From an uncultured Thiohalocapsa sp. (GTDB lineage Bacteria; Pseudomonadota; Gammaproteobacteria; Chromatiales; Chromatiaceae), in the NCBI RefSeq assembly GCF_913063425.1, contig NZ_CAJXYK010000014.1, forward strand, positions 1 through 64,000: a stretch of DNA of 64,000 bases. The letters are read 5' to 3'. A program made the translations under genes and the position numbers. Positions 42,607 through 51,280 of this stretch are shown here, piece after piece (position 1 is the first letter of the stretch; every line of letters starts with the position of its first letter). The notes below the pieces were generated by a model. The model had not been told where the DNA came from and made no database searches. It was given only the letters and a program-made list of their open reading frames with translations.

Positions 42607-43019
42607 GCGCCGCAGCCCGGGCACGGCGAGCCTACGACCTTGACCCGTCCGCACTCGCAGCGCTCCAGCTCCCGGTGCCCGGCGGCGGGCGGTGGCCGCG
42701 GCGCTGCCGCGTTGCCGACAGGCTGGCCGAGCTGCGGGTACTTCATGCGCAGAGACTCCAGCAGCTCACGCATGCCGATGCTGACGTTACCGAAGCGGAT
42801 GCGATCGAGCGGCGAGACCAGCTCCTGCCGCAGCGGTACCTCGCTGCCGTCCGTGAGCACACGGTAGGTGCCGTTGCGGCTCTTGCAGTCCGTGAGCAGC
42901 AGCTTGCCGTCACCGAGGAAGCTGAGCTCTGCATGCCATGTGCTGACCGTCTCGTCCGCGATGGCGATATCACAGCCGCGGTCGCGCCCGATGGTGAACT
43001 TGTCTTTGCTCCGCTCCAA
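42603..43019 (-). CDS. FHA protein with C-terminal zinc ribbon
   Basis: 138 residues, cytoplasmic. The FHA domain comes first (FTIGRDRGCDIAIAD, VSTWHAELSFL, DCKSRNGTYRVL), then a Pro/Ala linker and a CxC...CxxC ribbon (CECGRVKVVGSPCPGCG). The only start in frame with a good ribosome site is TTG at 43019, with AGGAGG eight bases upstream, so a TTG start is proposed. The order of domains is the reverse of the FHA protein encoded at 32977. It overlaps the TolQ-like gene, which implies coupling of a phospho-reader with a channel subunit. Confidence 0.85.
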   Translation of the reverse strand: MERSKDKFTIGRDRGCDIAIADETVSTWHAELSFLGDGKLLLTDCKSRNGTYRVLTDGSEVPLRQELVSPLDRIRFGNVSIGMRELLESLRMKYPQLGQPVGNAAAPRPPPAAGHRELERCECGRVKVVGSPCPGCGA

Positions 43020-43143
43020 CGCCCTTGCCTCCTACCGCAGCCGCTCCCGGTCACAGCCCGTCGGCCCGCCTGCGCGCAGCGGGCTTCGCGACGGCTCCTG
43101 CCGATACAGGCGCGGATTATAGCGGCTCCCGGTGCAGCGCGAA

Positions 43144-43668
43144 TCAGCGCCGTGCCGGCTTGCGCCGGCCGCCGGCGTCGCCGCAATCGCGAAAGACCAA
43201 GACGGTGCCGCCCATGGTGATGCTGTTGCCGTCGCCGAGATTCTGTTTGGTGATCGGCCGACCGTTCACGCGGGTGTGGCTCCGTACAGAGAGGTTGTTG
43301 ATCTTGTAGCGGCCGTCTTCCCAATAGATGACAGCCTGACGCCCATCCGCGGCCTTGTCCTTGAGCACCACCTGGTTGTCCTGGTGGCGCCCGAGATAGA
43401 TGAGGCTCCGGCCGTCCAGCGGGTAGTACCAGCGCATGCCCTTCGCCTCCAGCCAACGGCGACGCGGCGCGCTGCCGGCCGCGGGGCGATTCTGTGCAGG
43501 GCTGAGGGCGCCGCGCCTCCAGTCCCGGTCGAACTCGATCCGGACTTCGGGAGGCCAGGCCCGCAACATGCCGGACCCCTTGCGGTAGTCTTTAAACAGC
43601 AGAATGAACAGGATCGCAAAGCCGATCCCCACGAAGATCACTACTGCAAAGAATGTCGCGGCGGTCAT
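43144..43668 (-). CDS. Membrane-anchored FHA-like protein
   Basis: 174 residues. An N-terminal helix (FFAVVIFVGIGFAILFILLF) anchors a cytoplasmic domain with FHA features: SLIYLGRHQDNQVVLKDKAA, INNLSVRSHTRVNGRPI and GNSITMGGTVLVF. The FHA core is recognisable though the Ser/Arg positions are less typical. ATG 43668 is chosen; an upstream extension of 20 codons is not protein-like. It is the first gene of the 20-kb minus-strand block, 124 bases from the next gene, and divergent from the broken hydrolase copy. Confidence 0.8.
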   Translation of the reverse strand: MTAATFFAVVIFVGIGFAILFILLFKDYRKGSGMLRAWPPEVRIEFDRDWRRGALSPAQNRPAAGSAPRRRWLEAKGMRWYYPLDGRSLIYLGRHQDNQVVLKDKAADGRQAVIYWEDGRYKINNLSVRSHTRVNGRPITKQNLGDGNSITMGGTVLVFRDCGDAGGRRKPARR

Positions 43669-43825
43669 GGCCTTTCCACGATGATGGATGTTCCGCAGGG
43701 CGTGCGCGGGACGGCGTCCGGGACTCACTCACCCGCAAAGGGGTCGCCGCCAGCCATGCAGACGCTCCACTCCAGTATACGATTCCGGGGATGTCGCGAC
43801 ACGCAGCACCCCAGCGCCACGCCCC

Positions 43826-44520
43826 ATGACAGGCAGATTCAGAGGCTTAAGCCCTGCTTGCAGCCGCGCCCCCGTGCGCCACCGCAGCCTCAAGCTCCCC
43901 GGGCTCGGCCGTGTACTGATCAGCCACCGCCCGCCGCTGTCCTGCGCACTCTTGGGCGCGCGCAGCCCTGGATCATCTTCAGCCCGGGCGCCCTCACCCG
44001 CCCCGGCGACTACCCGGCGCTGCTCGGCGCCCTCACCGCCGCCGGCGCCGTCGTGCTGACGCTGGACTACCAGTGGCCCAGGCTCTTCGCCGGCGATGCT
44101 GCCGAGCTCGCCAACCCCCTGCGCGCGGTCTGGCGCCTTGACAGCGCCCGGCTGCCGGCGCGGGGCATCGCCAGGCACGGACTGCCGTCGGCACCGCGGC
44201 GCCGCGGCAGTGCACAGGGCCCGCCGATCCGCATCCTCGGCTACAGCCTCGGCGGCTGGGTGCTGTCCGCCGGCTTCGATGCGCCCGTCCGCGGCCGGGC
44301 GCTGGAGATCGCCCTGCTTGGCACCTCGAGCCTTCGCGAGCCCTGGCGGGCGCCCAACCGCCGCCGGCAGCGCATCCGCCTGCTCGCCGGCACCGAGGAC
44401 GGCGTCATCGACCCAGCCGCGCTCAGCCAGCTCTCCGCCGCCCTCGCCACCGACATCGATCATCACCGCGCCGAAGCACCCGATACCGCCAAGCACAGCA
44501 GAACACAGGGACGCCCAACG
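43826..44520 (+). pseudogene. Broken alpha/beta-hydrolase copy
   Basis: This copy of the gene at 46791 starts with MTGRF and runs through HRSLKLPGLGRVLISHR in one frame. At about 43950-43965 the reading shifts, then continues as PWIIFSPGALTRPGDYPALL and ILGYSLGGWVLSAGFDAP, and reaches LLAGTEDGVIDPAAL. The last 70 residues with the catalytic His (NHFG in the intact copy) are missing; the sequence instead runs in frame into the CHAT gene. Hence it lacks both frame and active-site His. The nucleophile-elbow GYSLGG is still visible. Confidence 0.75.
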
Positions 44521-46190
44521 ATGCACACCCTCATCACCCGCCACAGCGCCGACCACCGCTCCCGGGTCCTGCGCCCCGACGGCGAGGCCGGCGCCGAGGC
44601 CGAGCTGGCCGCCCCGGACCAGGTGCAGGTGCCGGGCCGGCCGAACAGCCACCTGCTCGCGGACCTCACCTGGTACCTGGAGCAGTTCCTGGACTACCAC
44701 ATCCTGCTGGTCATCGCCCGCCCCTGCGGCGAGGACGACGTCGGCTACCACGCCCTGGCCCGCCCGCTGGTGGAACAGGTGCAGGCCCGCGGCCTGCCGG
44801 TGCGCGTGGACGTGCTGCGCCCGCCCACCTTCGCGCAGCTCCAGGCGCACCTGCGCCGCCACCCCGGCCGCCACCACATCGTCCACTTCGACGGCCACGG
44901 CGGCTATGGCCCGGCCTCCGGCACGACCGGGCACGGCGGCACACCCCACAGCTTCCGCGGCGTCGAGGGCCGGCTCATCTTTGAGGACGCGGCGGCCGCG
45001 CCGGACCCCATCCCCGCCGCCAAGCTCACCGCCCTGCTCGGCGAGCACCGCCTCCCCATCATGGTGCTCAACGCCTGCCAGTCCGCGCGCATCGACGCCC
45101 GCGCCGATGACCCCTTCGCGTCCGTCGCCCGACCGCGCCGACACGGACTTCCAGCAGGTCCTCGACGCCCTGGACGGCCACCCGCTGGGCATTCGTGCCG
45201 TGCTGCTGCGCCTGGCCGACACGCCGCCCAAGCAACTGCACGCCGAACTCGAGGCCGCCTTCACCGGCGCCGACGGCGACGACAGCACGCGGCGCATCTT
45301 CGCGGCGCTGCACCTGCTGGACGCCGGGCTGCCGGACGCCTACGCCCCGCTGCTGGCGCTGATCGGGCCGCACCGGCGGTTTCTGGACATCGATGATCTG
45401 GAACAGATGGCCAAGGCCGCTGGCACGCCGCTGCCGCGGGCGACGCTGGAGCAATGCATCGCCGCACTGGAGGCCGGCGGGCTGCTGCAGCACCAGGGCC
45501 AGGGCATCCACCAGCTACACCCAGCGCTGAGCGGCTTCCTCGCCGAGGGTTATCCGCCGCCGGAGCCAGCGCGGCGGGCCTTCGTGGACTTCATGGGCCG
45601 CTATGCCGATCGGCTGGCGCCGAAGAAGCTGTACGAGCAGCGTGGCCCCTTCGCGGTCCACGGCGGGAGCTTCCACCAGGCCCTGGCGCTGGCGCTGGCG
45701 GCGGCCCTCGGCATGGACCGGGACGTCGCGGCGCTGACCCAATCCCTCGCCGCCCATGCCCAGAACCTCCGGGACCTCGCCGCCGCCGGGCGGCTCTTCG
45801 AGGCGTTCAAGGACCACTGCGAGGCGCGAGATGATCAGGACTTGCTGGCCGGCGCCTACCACCAGCTCGGCATGATCGCCAAGGCACAGCGCGACTTTGC
45901 CGCTGCCGGAGCATGGGCCTTGAAGGCGATCGGCGGCCTCGCGGGGGTCAACGACCGACACAGCCTGGGCATCGCGCTCGGCAGCTTCCTGCGGATCCTG
46001 CGAGCCGCCAATGCCGCAACCCAGACCCAGCCCCGGCAGGCCTGGCAACAGGCCGGCCGGGACCAGATCGGCGACCTTGCCGAGCTGGAGCGCCGATTCG
46101 CGGAGCAACCGACCGATGCCTGGCCCCACCGCCGACCCCGCCCGCAACCGCGCCCTGCTGCTGACCCGCGAGCGTGCCGAGCGCGTTCAA
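44521..46190 (+). pseudogene. Decayed CHAT-STAND protein
   Basis: From ATG 44521 one frame encodes the first part of a CHAT (caspase-like) domain, with the His of HHIVHFDGHGGYGPASG and the Cys of MVLNACQSARI. At about 45115-45135 the frame changes and a different region begins: ADTDFQQVLDALDGHPLGIR, then AALHLLDAGLPDAYAPL and IAALEAGGLLQHQGQGIHQL, typical of the winged-helix part of STAND NTPases. The second half of CHAT and the nucleotide-binding part with its Walker A motif are absent, so a sizeable internal deletion plus frameshift is inferred. The 3' end runs into a palindromic repeat at 46194. CHAT-STAND proteins are candidate immune or cell-death effectors. Confidence 0.75.
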
Positions 46191-46193
46191 CTC

Positions 46194-46289
46194 GTTCCGA
46201 AGCTCTGCTTGGGAATGCGGTCACGAAGCTCTGCTTGAGCCCGGGAAGCAGAGCTTCCCGACCCGGTTCCCAAGCAGAGCTTGGGAACC
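46194..46289. repeat. Array of four related palindromes (TTCCCAAGCAGAGCTTGGGAA type)
   Basis: About 96 bases with four related hairpins in alternating orientation. GTTCCGAAGC-TCT-GCTTGGGAA is at 46194-46215 and CGAAGCTCTGCTTGAGCC near 46224. The perfect GGGAAGC-AGA-GCTTCCC is near 46243-46259, and the perfect GTTCCCAAGC-AGA-GCTTGGGAAC lies at about 46266-46288. Such intergenic palindromes are dispersed in Chromatiales and other genomes (from memory). The array lies where the CHAT-STAND remnant breaks off. Confidence 0.8.
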
Positions 46290-46790
46290 AGCGGAGCCTC
46301 TCATGTGTGAGGTCCCGTTCCGACTGTGCCGGCCGCTGACGCCCCCGGCGCGGTGGCGCAGGCAGCCGTGTCCGCGGCCGGACCACGCCGAGTGTTTCGG
46401 TCCATCGGGTAACGGCCAGCCACGCCTGCAGCCAAGCCTGGCAATCAGCCGCTTACATGAGCGAGTCATGGGTGGCAAGCCCACCCAGCGCGCTTTGGCA
46501 CCGAGCGCGTCGGGCGTCCGCGCATTAGGCCGTCTGTCGGGCGGACTGCATCGGGCTTCTCCGGATGGTCATCTCGGGCGCAGATACTAACGCGATCCCG
46601 TGTCGCCGTGCTTACCCAACGACAGCATCGACGGCGGGCGCCTTCCGCCCCCTGGTCTGCGCCGCCGGCAACCTCGAAGGATGTCGCCTCTTGGTCAAGG
46701 CCAAGCGCTGGTACAGCCCCGAGCAGTCTATTCCCGAGCGGTCTATATTCACCCGATGTCGCCCCACCCAGCCCAGCCGCGCCCCGCGCC
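46290..46790. other. Spacer before intact hydrolase, no gene
   Basis: 500 bases without a convincing gene. Only the last 90 or so bases resemble the region before the broken copy at 43826 (TATA-ATTC-..GATGTCGC and the run up to ATGACNGGCAGATTC), which marks the left limit of the duplication. Confidence 0.45.
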
Positions 46791-47624
46791 ATGACCGGCA
46801 GATTCGGACGCCCCAACCCGGCACCGGGCCGCGGCATGGTCCGCCACCGGCGCCTGCGCCTGCCCGGCCTGGGGCGTATGCTGATCAGTCACCGCGCGCT
46901 GCGGAGCCCACGCACGGCCGGTGCGGACAGCGCGCCTGGGGCGGCACTGCACACCCCGAGGCGCGCGCCGCCCTGGATCATTTTCAGCCCCGGCGCCCTC
47001 ACCCGCCCTGGCGACTATCCGCAGCTGCTGGCCGCCCTCACCGCCGCCGGCGCCGCGGTGCTGACGCTGGACTACCACTGGCCCAGGCTCTTCGCCGGCG
47101 ACGCCGCCGAGCTGGGCAAGCCCATGCGCACCGTCCGGCGCCTGCGAAGCGGCCGGCTGCCGGCGCGGGGTCTCGCCCGGAACAGCCTGCCGCCACCGCC
47201 GCGCAGCCGCGGCGGCGCGAAGGTCCCACCGATCCGCATCCTCGGCTACAGCCTGGGCGGCTGGGCGCTCGCCGCGGGCTTCGACGCGCCGACGCACGGC
47301 CGGTCGCTGGAGATCGCCCTGCTCGGCGCCTCCACCCTGCGCGAGCCCTGGCAGCCGCCCAACCGCCGCCGCCAGCGCGTGCGCCTGCTGGCAGGCACCG
47401 AAGACGGCGTCATCGACAGCGCGGCCCTGAGCCGGCTCGCACAGGCCTTCGCCACCGAGATCGAATGGCTCGACGGCGTCAACCACTTCGGCCTGCTGAA
47501 CGATGCCGTCGGCGCGCCCGACTTTCGCGCCCGCGACCGCACCACCCGCCTCAGCCGCCGCCGGTGCGCCGAGCGCGTTGCCCGCCGGCTTCTCTCGGCA
47601 CGCAAGCGCCGGCCGGCGGCTTGA
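46791..47624 (+). CDS. Alpha/beta-hydrolase fold protein
   Basis: 277 residues, cytoplasmic (no signal). The sequence has PWIIFSPGALTRPGDYPQLL, then LDYHWPRLFAGDAAEL, the nucleophile elbow RILGYSLGGWALA (G-Y-S-L-G-G), the acid in LLAGTEDGVID and the base in WLDGVNHFG. All three triad residues are therefore present, unlike the copy at 43826. The substrate is unknown; the fold resembles small esterases or lipases. An Arg-rich C-terminus follows. ATG 46791 (MTGRFGRPNPAPG) is conserved with the first copy. Monocistronic as far as seen. Confidence 0.82.
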   Translation: MTGRFGRPNPAPGRGMVRHRRLRLPGLGRMLISHRALRSPRTAGADSAPGAALHTPRRAPPWIIFSPGALTRPGDYPQLLAALTAAGAAVLTLDYHWPRLFAGDAAELGKPMRTVRRLRSGRLPARGLARNSLPPPPRSRGGAKVPPIRILGYSLGGWALAAGFDAPTHGRSLEIALLGASTLREPWQPPNRRRQRVRLLAGTEDGVIDSAALSRLAQAFATEIEWLDGVNHFGLLNDAVGAPDFRARDRTTRLSRRRCAERVARRLLSARKRRPAA

Positions 47625-47696
47625 GCCCGAATAGACAGCATCCGGCGCCGGCGACACAATATCCCGGCAGCACTCTGAGCGACCGCGGCTTGGCCC

Positions 47697-48035
47697 ATGG
47701 AGACACTTGGCAAGATCCTCATGTTCGGCGGCCTTGGCCTGATGCTCTTCGGCGCCATGCGCCTCAGGGCATCGCGCCGCGGCCTGCTGCACCTCATCGC
47801 CCGCGGTGGCCTCTTCCGCGGCCCAGAGGCGAGTGCGCCCGATGCGGAGGAACGCCGGCGAGCGCTGAACGCCCTGGCCCTCGGCTTTGCCTACCTCGGC
47901 GGCGGGCTGGCGCTGACGCTCATCGGCGTGCCCTTGGCGCTGCCGCCGTCCGCCGACTGTGCTGCGGGGGTGAGCGCCGCCGGCGCCATTCAGAGCGCCT
48001 GCCGCGATGGAGCGAGCCCCGGCGCGGCCTTCTGA
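47697..48035 (+). CDS. Small membrane protein of unknown function
   Basis: 112 residues, not recognised. It has two hydrophobic segments, ILMFGGLGLMLFGAM (about 7-21) and ALALGFAYLGGGLALTLIGVPLAL (about 58-81), with a basic and then charged loop between (RASRRGLL, DAEERRRA). The C-terminus is Ala/Gly/Cys-rich. It starts 72 bases after the hydrolase stop. Base composition resembles the surroundings. Reality of the gene is moderately likely. Confidence 0.45.
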   Translation: METLGKILMFGGLGLMLFGAMRLRASRRGLLHLIARGGLFRGPEASAPDAEERRRALNALALGFAYLGGGLALTLIGVPLALPPSADCAAGVSAAGAIQSACRDGASPGAAF

Positions 48036-48066
48036 GGGCGCCGGCGGACCGACCAATCCCCACATT

Positions 48067-48094
48067 CGGCTCCGACGCCCCCGCGTCGGAGCCG
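48067..48094. repeat. Perfect 12-bp inverted repeat, 4-base loop
   Basis: CGGCTCCGACGC (48067-48078), CCCC loop, GCGTCGGAGCCG (48083-48094). No T-tract follows, so it is not a classical terminator. It is followed at about 48115-48155 by GGGTTTCGCTGCGCTCTACCC-like sequence, a string often seen in dispersed intergenic repeats. It lies between convergent genes. Confidence 0.7.
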
Positions 48095-48172
48095 ACTGCG
48101 GTCGCTCCAACACCCCGAATGGGTTTCGCTGCGCTCTACCCAGCCTACAAAGCGTCTCTGCGGCCCAGGTCG

Positions 48173-48484
48173 CTAGTTCGGACCGGTGCGGCTGATGATC
48201 CGGCCGGACTCCTCGCCGAGCTTCTGAAGCGCAAACACCCCGCTCATCTCCCGTGCCCAGTCGGCGGCGAGCCGGCTGGAGGCCTTGGCCTGAGCTTCAT
48301 CCTCGAACACGCTCACGGTGACGACGCCCGGCAGACCGTCGCCGCCGAGACCGGTGACGATGACCTGATAGCTGACGAAGCCGTCAAGGGCACTGAGCTT
48401 GGGCATGAGAACAGCATCCGCTTTCTCGCGCAGGAGGTCCGGATGCCCTTTGACGAGCTGGTAGCGGCGAATCGAGCTGTACAT
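48173..48484 (-). CDS. Small dimeric alpha-beta barrel-like protein
   Basis: 103 residues (MYSSIRRYQLVKG...). The pattern, with IRRYQLVKGHPDLL, FVSYQVIVTG, GVVTVSVFEDEAQAKAS and a C-terminal helix (EMSGVFALQKLGE), fits an antibiotic-biosynthesis-monooxygenase/EthD-like ferredoxin fold; such proteins are small and of varied function. ATG 48484 has GGAG about nine bases upstream. An upstream start at 48547 would add 21 residues that are not conserved-looking. No signal or helix. Role unknown. Confidence 0.65.
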   Translation of the reverse strand: MYSSIRRYQLVKGHPDLLREKADAVLMPKLSALDGFVSYQVIVTGLGGDGLPGVVTVSVFEDEAQAKASSRLAADWAREMSGVFALQKLGEESGRIISRTGPN

Positions 48485-48601
48485 GGCAGGGGGCTCCGGG
48501 GCAGTGGTTGCAGACGCCTGAACAACCATAGCCAATTCTCGGGACATCGCACGACAGGCGGGCGCGGAACCCGGGCCTGAGTTGCTTCAGCGCAGGCAGG
48601 C

Positions 48602-49348
48602 TCAACCTGTTCCAGGGACGGCTGCCGCATCGCGGTTGTAGAGCACCGGCATCCGTCCCCGCCAGGTGGCCCACAAGGCATCGTCGGTGATCAGCGCGGC
48701 CATGCAATGGGCGACGTTGATGCGGGACGTGGCGCCGGCGTCGAACAACGGGCTGCGGGTCGGCGCGGGGTGGAGGTCGTAGGGGCTGACGGCGTCCCGA
48801 TCGACGAGACTGTCCGGACGCAGCGCGACCCACTCGATGCGGGGATGCTGTGGGCCGATGTCGGTGCGCAGGCGCTCCGCCGCCTGCTCATTGTCGGCAT
48901 GGGGCGGTACCAGCGCCCGCAGCAGCGCGAGGACGAGGCGCTCGCGGGCGCCGCGGGGCTCGTCGAGATCGCGGTGGGCGACACCGGCGGAGGACATGAG
49001 CACGAAGCGCACCGGCACAGACGGGTCGCCGGCCTCGATGGCCCGACAGAGGCGCCGGACCGCGTCGGTCACCAGCCGGCGCGGTGGCCCGAAGACGCCG
49101 CGCAAGGTCATCCGGTGGCCGAGACAGGAGGCGACCGCCCGGCAGCCCGCCACCCGCTCGGCGAGTGCCGCGTCCGAGAGGTCCAACAGGCTCGCCACCG
49201 CCAGTTCCAGGCCCGTATGGCGGCGGAGTCCGTCGGGCAGCGCGTCCGCCGAGCGGACGATGGCCCGGACGCGCTCGCCACGGGACAGCAGCTCGGCAAG
49301 CAGCAGGCGCCCGGTGGCCCCGGTGCCGCCGACGACGAGGATGGTCAT
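48602..49348 (-). CDS. NAD(P)-binding, NmrA-like atypical SDR protein
   Basis: 248 residues with an N-terminal Rossmann motif ILVVGGTGATGRLLLAELL, then AIVRS, LDLSDAALAERVAGCRAVAS and VRFVLMSSAG. The last two correspond to the atypical SDR/NmrA-like fold; no YxxxK active site is apparent, so an oxidoreductase reaction is not assured. ATG 49348 chosen as the Rossmann motif follows at once. Cytoplasmic. It lies after the Hsp70-like gene on the same strand, 88 bases away. Confidence 0.82.
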   Translation of the reverse strand: MTILVVGGTGATGRLLLAELLSRGERVRAIVRSADALPDGLRRHTGLELAVASLLDLSDAALAERVAGCRAVASCLGHRMTLRGVFGPPRRLVTDAVRRLCRAIEAGDPSVPVRFVLMSSAGVAHRDLDEPRGARERLVLALLRALVPPHADNEQAAERLRTDIGPQHPRIEWVALRPDSLVDRDAVSPYDLHPAPTRSPLFDAGATSRINVAHCMAALITDDALWATWRGRMPVLYNRDAAAVPGTG

Positions 49349-49435
49349 GGGAAGCCCGCCAATGCAGGGCCGCGCCCGGCGCCGACAAGAGGTTGGCGCG
49401 CCGGCAGACCCGCCGCCCGCCAACAGCGCACTGCC

Positions 49436-51280
49436 CTACTCCCCCGACTGGCCGCGGGTATTGAAGGCCACCTGCCAGGGCCCCTCGTCCCCCACCAGCG
49501 GGAGGGCGGTGAGCTCCAGGGTGCCGACCTCGCTGACGGAGGCCCGCAGGCGCACCGGTACCACCTCGCCGCGCTTGCGGCCCTCCGCCGGCAGGTTGGT
49601 CTGGATCTCTTCCAGCTCTTCCAGCTCGTCCTCGGGCCATTCCTCCAGGAGGTCGCCCACCTGGTCCTCGCGGCGCACGCTGGAGCCGAAGAAGCGAAAG
49701 CGCACCGGCTCGCCCACCACCAGCCCGAATTCCTGGGGCGCGGAGACGGGCTCGGAGCCCTCCTCCAGCCCGAAGGGCACGACGCAGAGCGCCTGGAGCT
49801 CCGGCTCCATGCCGGGGATGGCGGGCATGCTGCGCTCGACACCGACGTAGTAGGAGTGCGACGTGCCGCCGCGGATACGTACGCCGCCGTGCTTGCGCAC
49901 ATAGGCATAGAAGGCGGCGCCGCGGGCCACGGCGAGGTCCAGGTCCCGCGCCTCCAGCAGCCGTGCGGGCGGGGCGTCCTCGGCGGCGAGCCAGTTGTTG
50001 ATGACGTCCAGCACCCGCTCGCGCAGCACGCCGGCGTTGAACACGCCGCCGTTGAAGAGGATGGCGGTGGGGTGCAGGAAGGTGGCCCAGTGCGCGTGCT
50101 CGACGAAGCCCTCCAGGTCCTCCGTGGCGCCCGCCTGCCTGGACAGGAAGGCCGCCAGATGGCGGGTCACGGCCGGGTCCTGGGCGAAGGGCAGCCCGAC
50201 CTTGGTGAGCGCGCCGCGGGCACGCTGGGTCGGATGCTCGGTGACGGCGACCTCCGGGAAGAAGCCGTCGATGAGCACGGCGGCCACCTCGGCCCGGGTG
50301 AGCTCGGTGCGGATGCTGCCGCCGATGAGCTTGGCGCCGCGGCTCGGCACCACCACCGGCACGGCCTCCAGACTGTCGTCCGCGAGCAGCATCTCCTTGG
50401 CCTGGCGGCAGCCGTGGGTCAGGGCCTGGAGCTGCCAACGGTCCAGCTCCACACCCTGGGCCTTGAGCTTCTGCTTCACCAGGTGCGCCAGCGTCAGGTC
50501 CATGTTGTCGCCGCCGAGCAGGATGTGCTCGCCGACGGCGACGCGGGTCAGCTCCAGGGTGCCGTCCTGCTCGGTGACGGCAATGAGGGAGAAGTCGCTG
50601 GTGCCGCCGCCGACATCCACCACCAGGATGATGTCGCCCACCTTGACGTCGTGCCGCCAGCGGCCCCGGCTGTCGTTGACCCAGCTGTACAGGGCCGCCT
50701 GCGGCTCCTCCAGGAGCACCAGGTGCTCGATGCCGATGGCGCGGGCGGCCTCGGCGGTGAGCTCCCGCGCGGCGGGGTCGAAGGAGGCCGGCACCGTCAC
50801 CGTCACCTCCTGCTCACCCAGTGGGTCGAAGCCGTGCAGGCCGTTCCAGGACTCCCGCAGGTGAGTGAGAAAAGCGACGCTCGCCTCCAGCGGCGACACC
50901 TGCGGGATCTCCTCCGGCACCTCCGGCGGCAGGATGGGCGCCTTGCGGTCCACGTCCGGATGACACAGCCAGCTCTTGGCGCTGGAGACCAGCCGGATGG
51001 GCGTGCTCGAGCCCTGCTTGCGCGCGAGCTCGCCGATGACCTGCTCCGCCGGTGCCGGCCAGGGCAGGCCGAGGTCGCCGGGCCGGAACTCCTCCGGGTG
51101 CGGCAGGTAGAGGAAGGACGGCAGCATGGGCCGCTCCTCCACCGAGCCCGGGTCCACCAGCTGCGGGATGGGCATCAGCTGCTGCTCCACCTCCTCGCCC
51201 TCGCACTTGGCGATCTCGACGAAGGACAGCGCCGAATGGGTGGTGCCGAGGTCGATACCGATGGCGAAGCGACTGCTCAC
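49436..51280 (-). CDS. Hsp70 family protein
   Basis: 614 residues, a DnaK-like ATPase without the typical DnaK C-terminus. Phosphate-1 motif is IGIDLGTTHSALSFVE, phosphate-2 VVDVGGGTSDFSLIAV, and the adenosine region is represented by ILFNGGVFNAGVLRERVL. The last 100 residues are beta-rich and acidic (LEEWPEDELEELEEIQ). It belongs to the group of Hsp70-like proteins often adjacent to DUF2760 genes; here it overlaps that gene by 4 bases. The pair probably works together, but the client is unknown. Length is in the usual range. Confidence 0.9.
   Translation of the reverse strand: MSSRFAIGIDLGTTHSALSFVEIAKCEGEEVEQQLMPIPQLVDPGSVEERPMLPSFLYLPHPEEFRPGDLGLPWPAPAEQVIGELARKQGSSTPIRLVSSAKSWLCHPDVDRKAPILPPEVPEEIPQVSPLEASVAFLTHLRESWNGLHGFDPLGEQEVTVTVPASFDPAARELTAEAARAIGIEHLVLLEEPQAALYSWVNDSRGRWRHDVKVGDIILVVDVGGGTSDFSLIAVTEQDGTLELTRVAVGEHILLGGDNMDLTLAHLVKQKLKAQGVELDRWQLQALTHGCRQAKEMLLADDSLEAVPVVVPSRGAKLIGGSIRTELTRAEVAAVLIDGFFPEVAVTEHPTQRARGALTKVGLPFAQDPAVTRHLAAFLSRQAGATEDLEGFVEHAHWATFLHPTAILFNGGVFNAGVLRERVLDVINNWLAAEDAPPARLLEARDLDLAVARGAAFYAYVRKHGGVRIRGGTSHSYYVGVERSMPAIPGMEPELQALCVVPFGLEEGSEPVSAPQEFGLVVGEPVRFRFFGSSVRREDQVGDLLEEWPEDELEELEEIQTNLPAEGRKRGEVVPVRLRASVSEVGTLELTALPLVGDEGPWQVAFNTRGQSGE

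Noticed and set aside
16129-43668. Island as a type VI secretion cluster.
   Set aside because: Kinase, PP2C and FHA would fit T6SS regulation, but no Tss/Hcp/VgrG/ClpV gene occurs in the window.
48067-48094. Terminator for the small membrane protein gene.
   Set aside because: Perfect stem but no T-tract on either side; it resembles a dispersed intergenic repeat.
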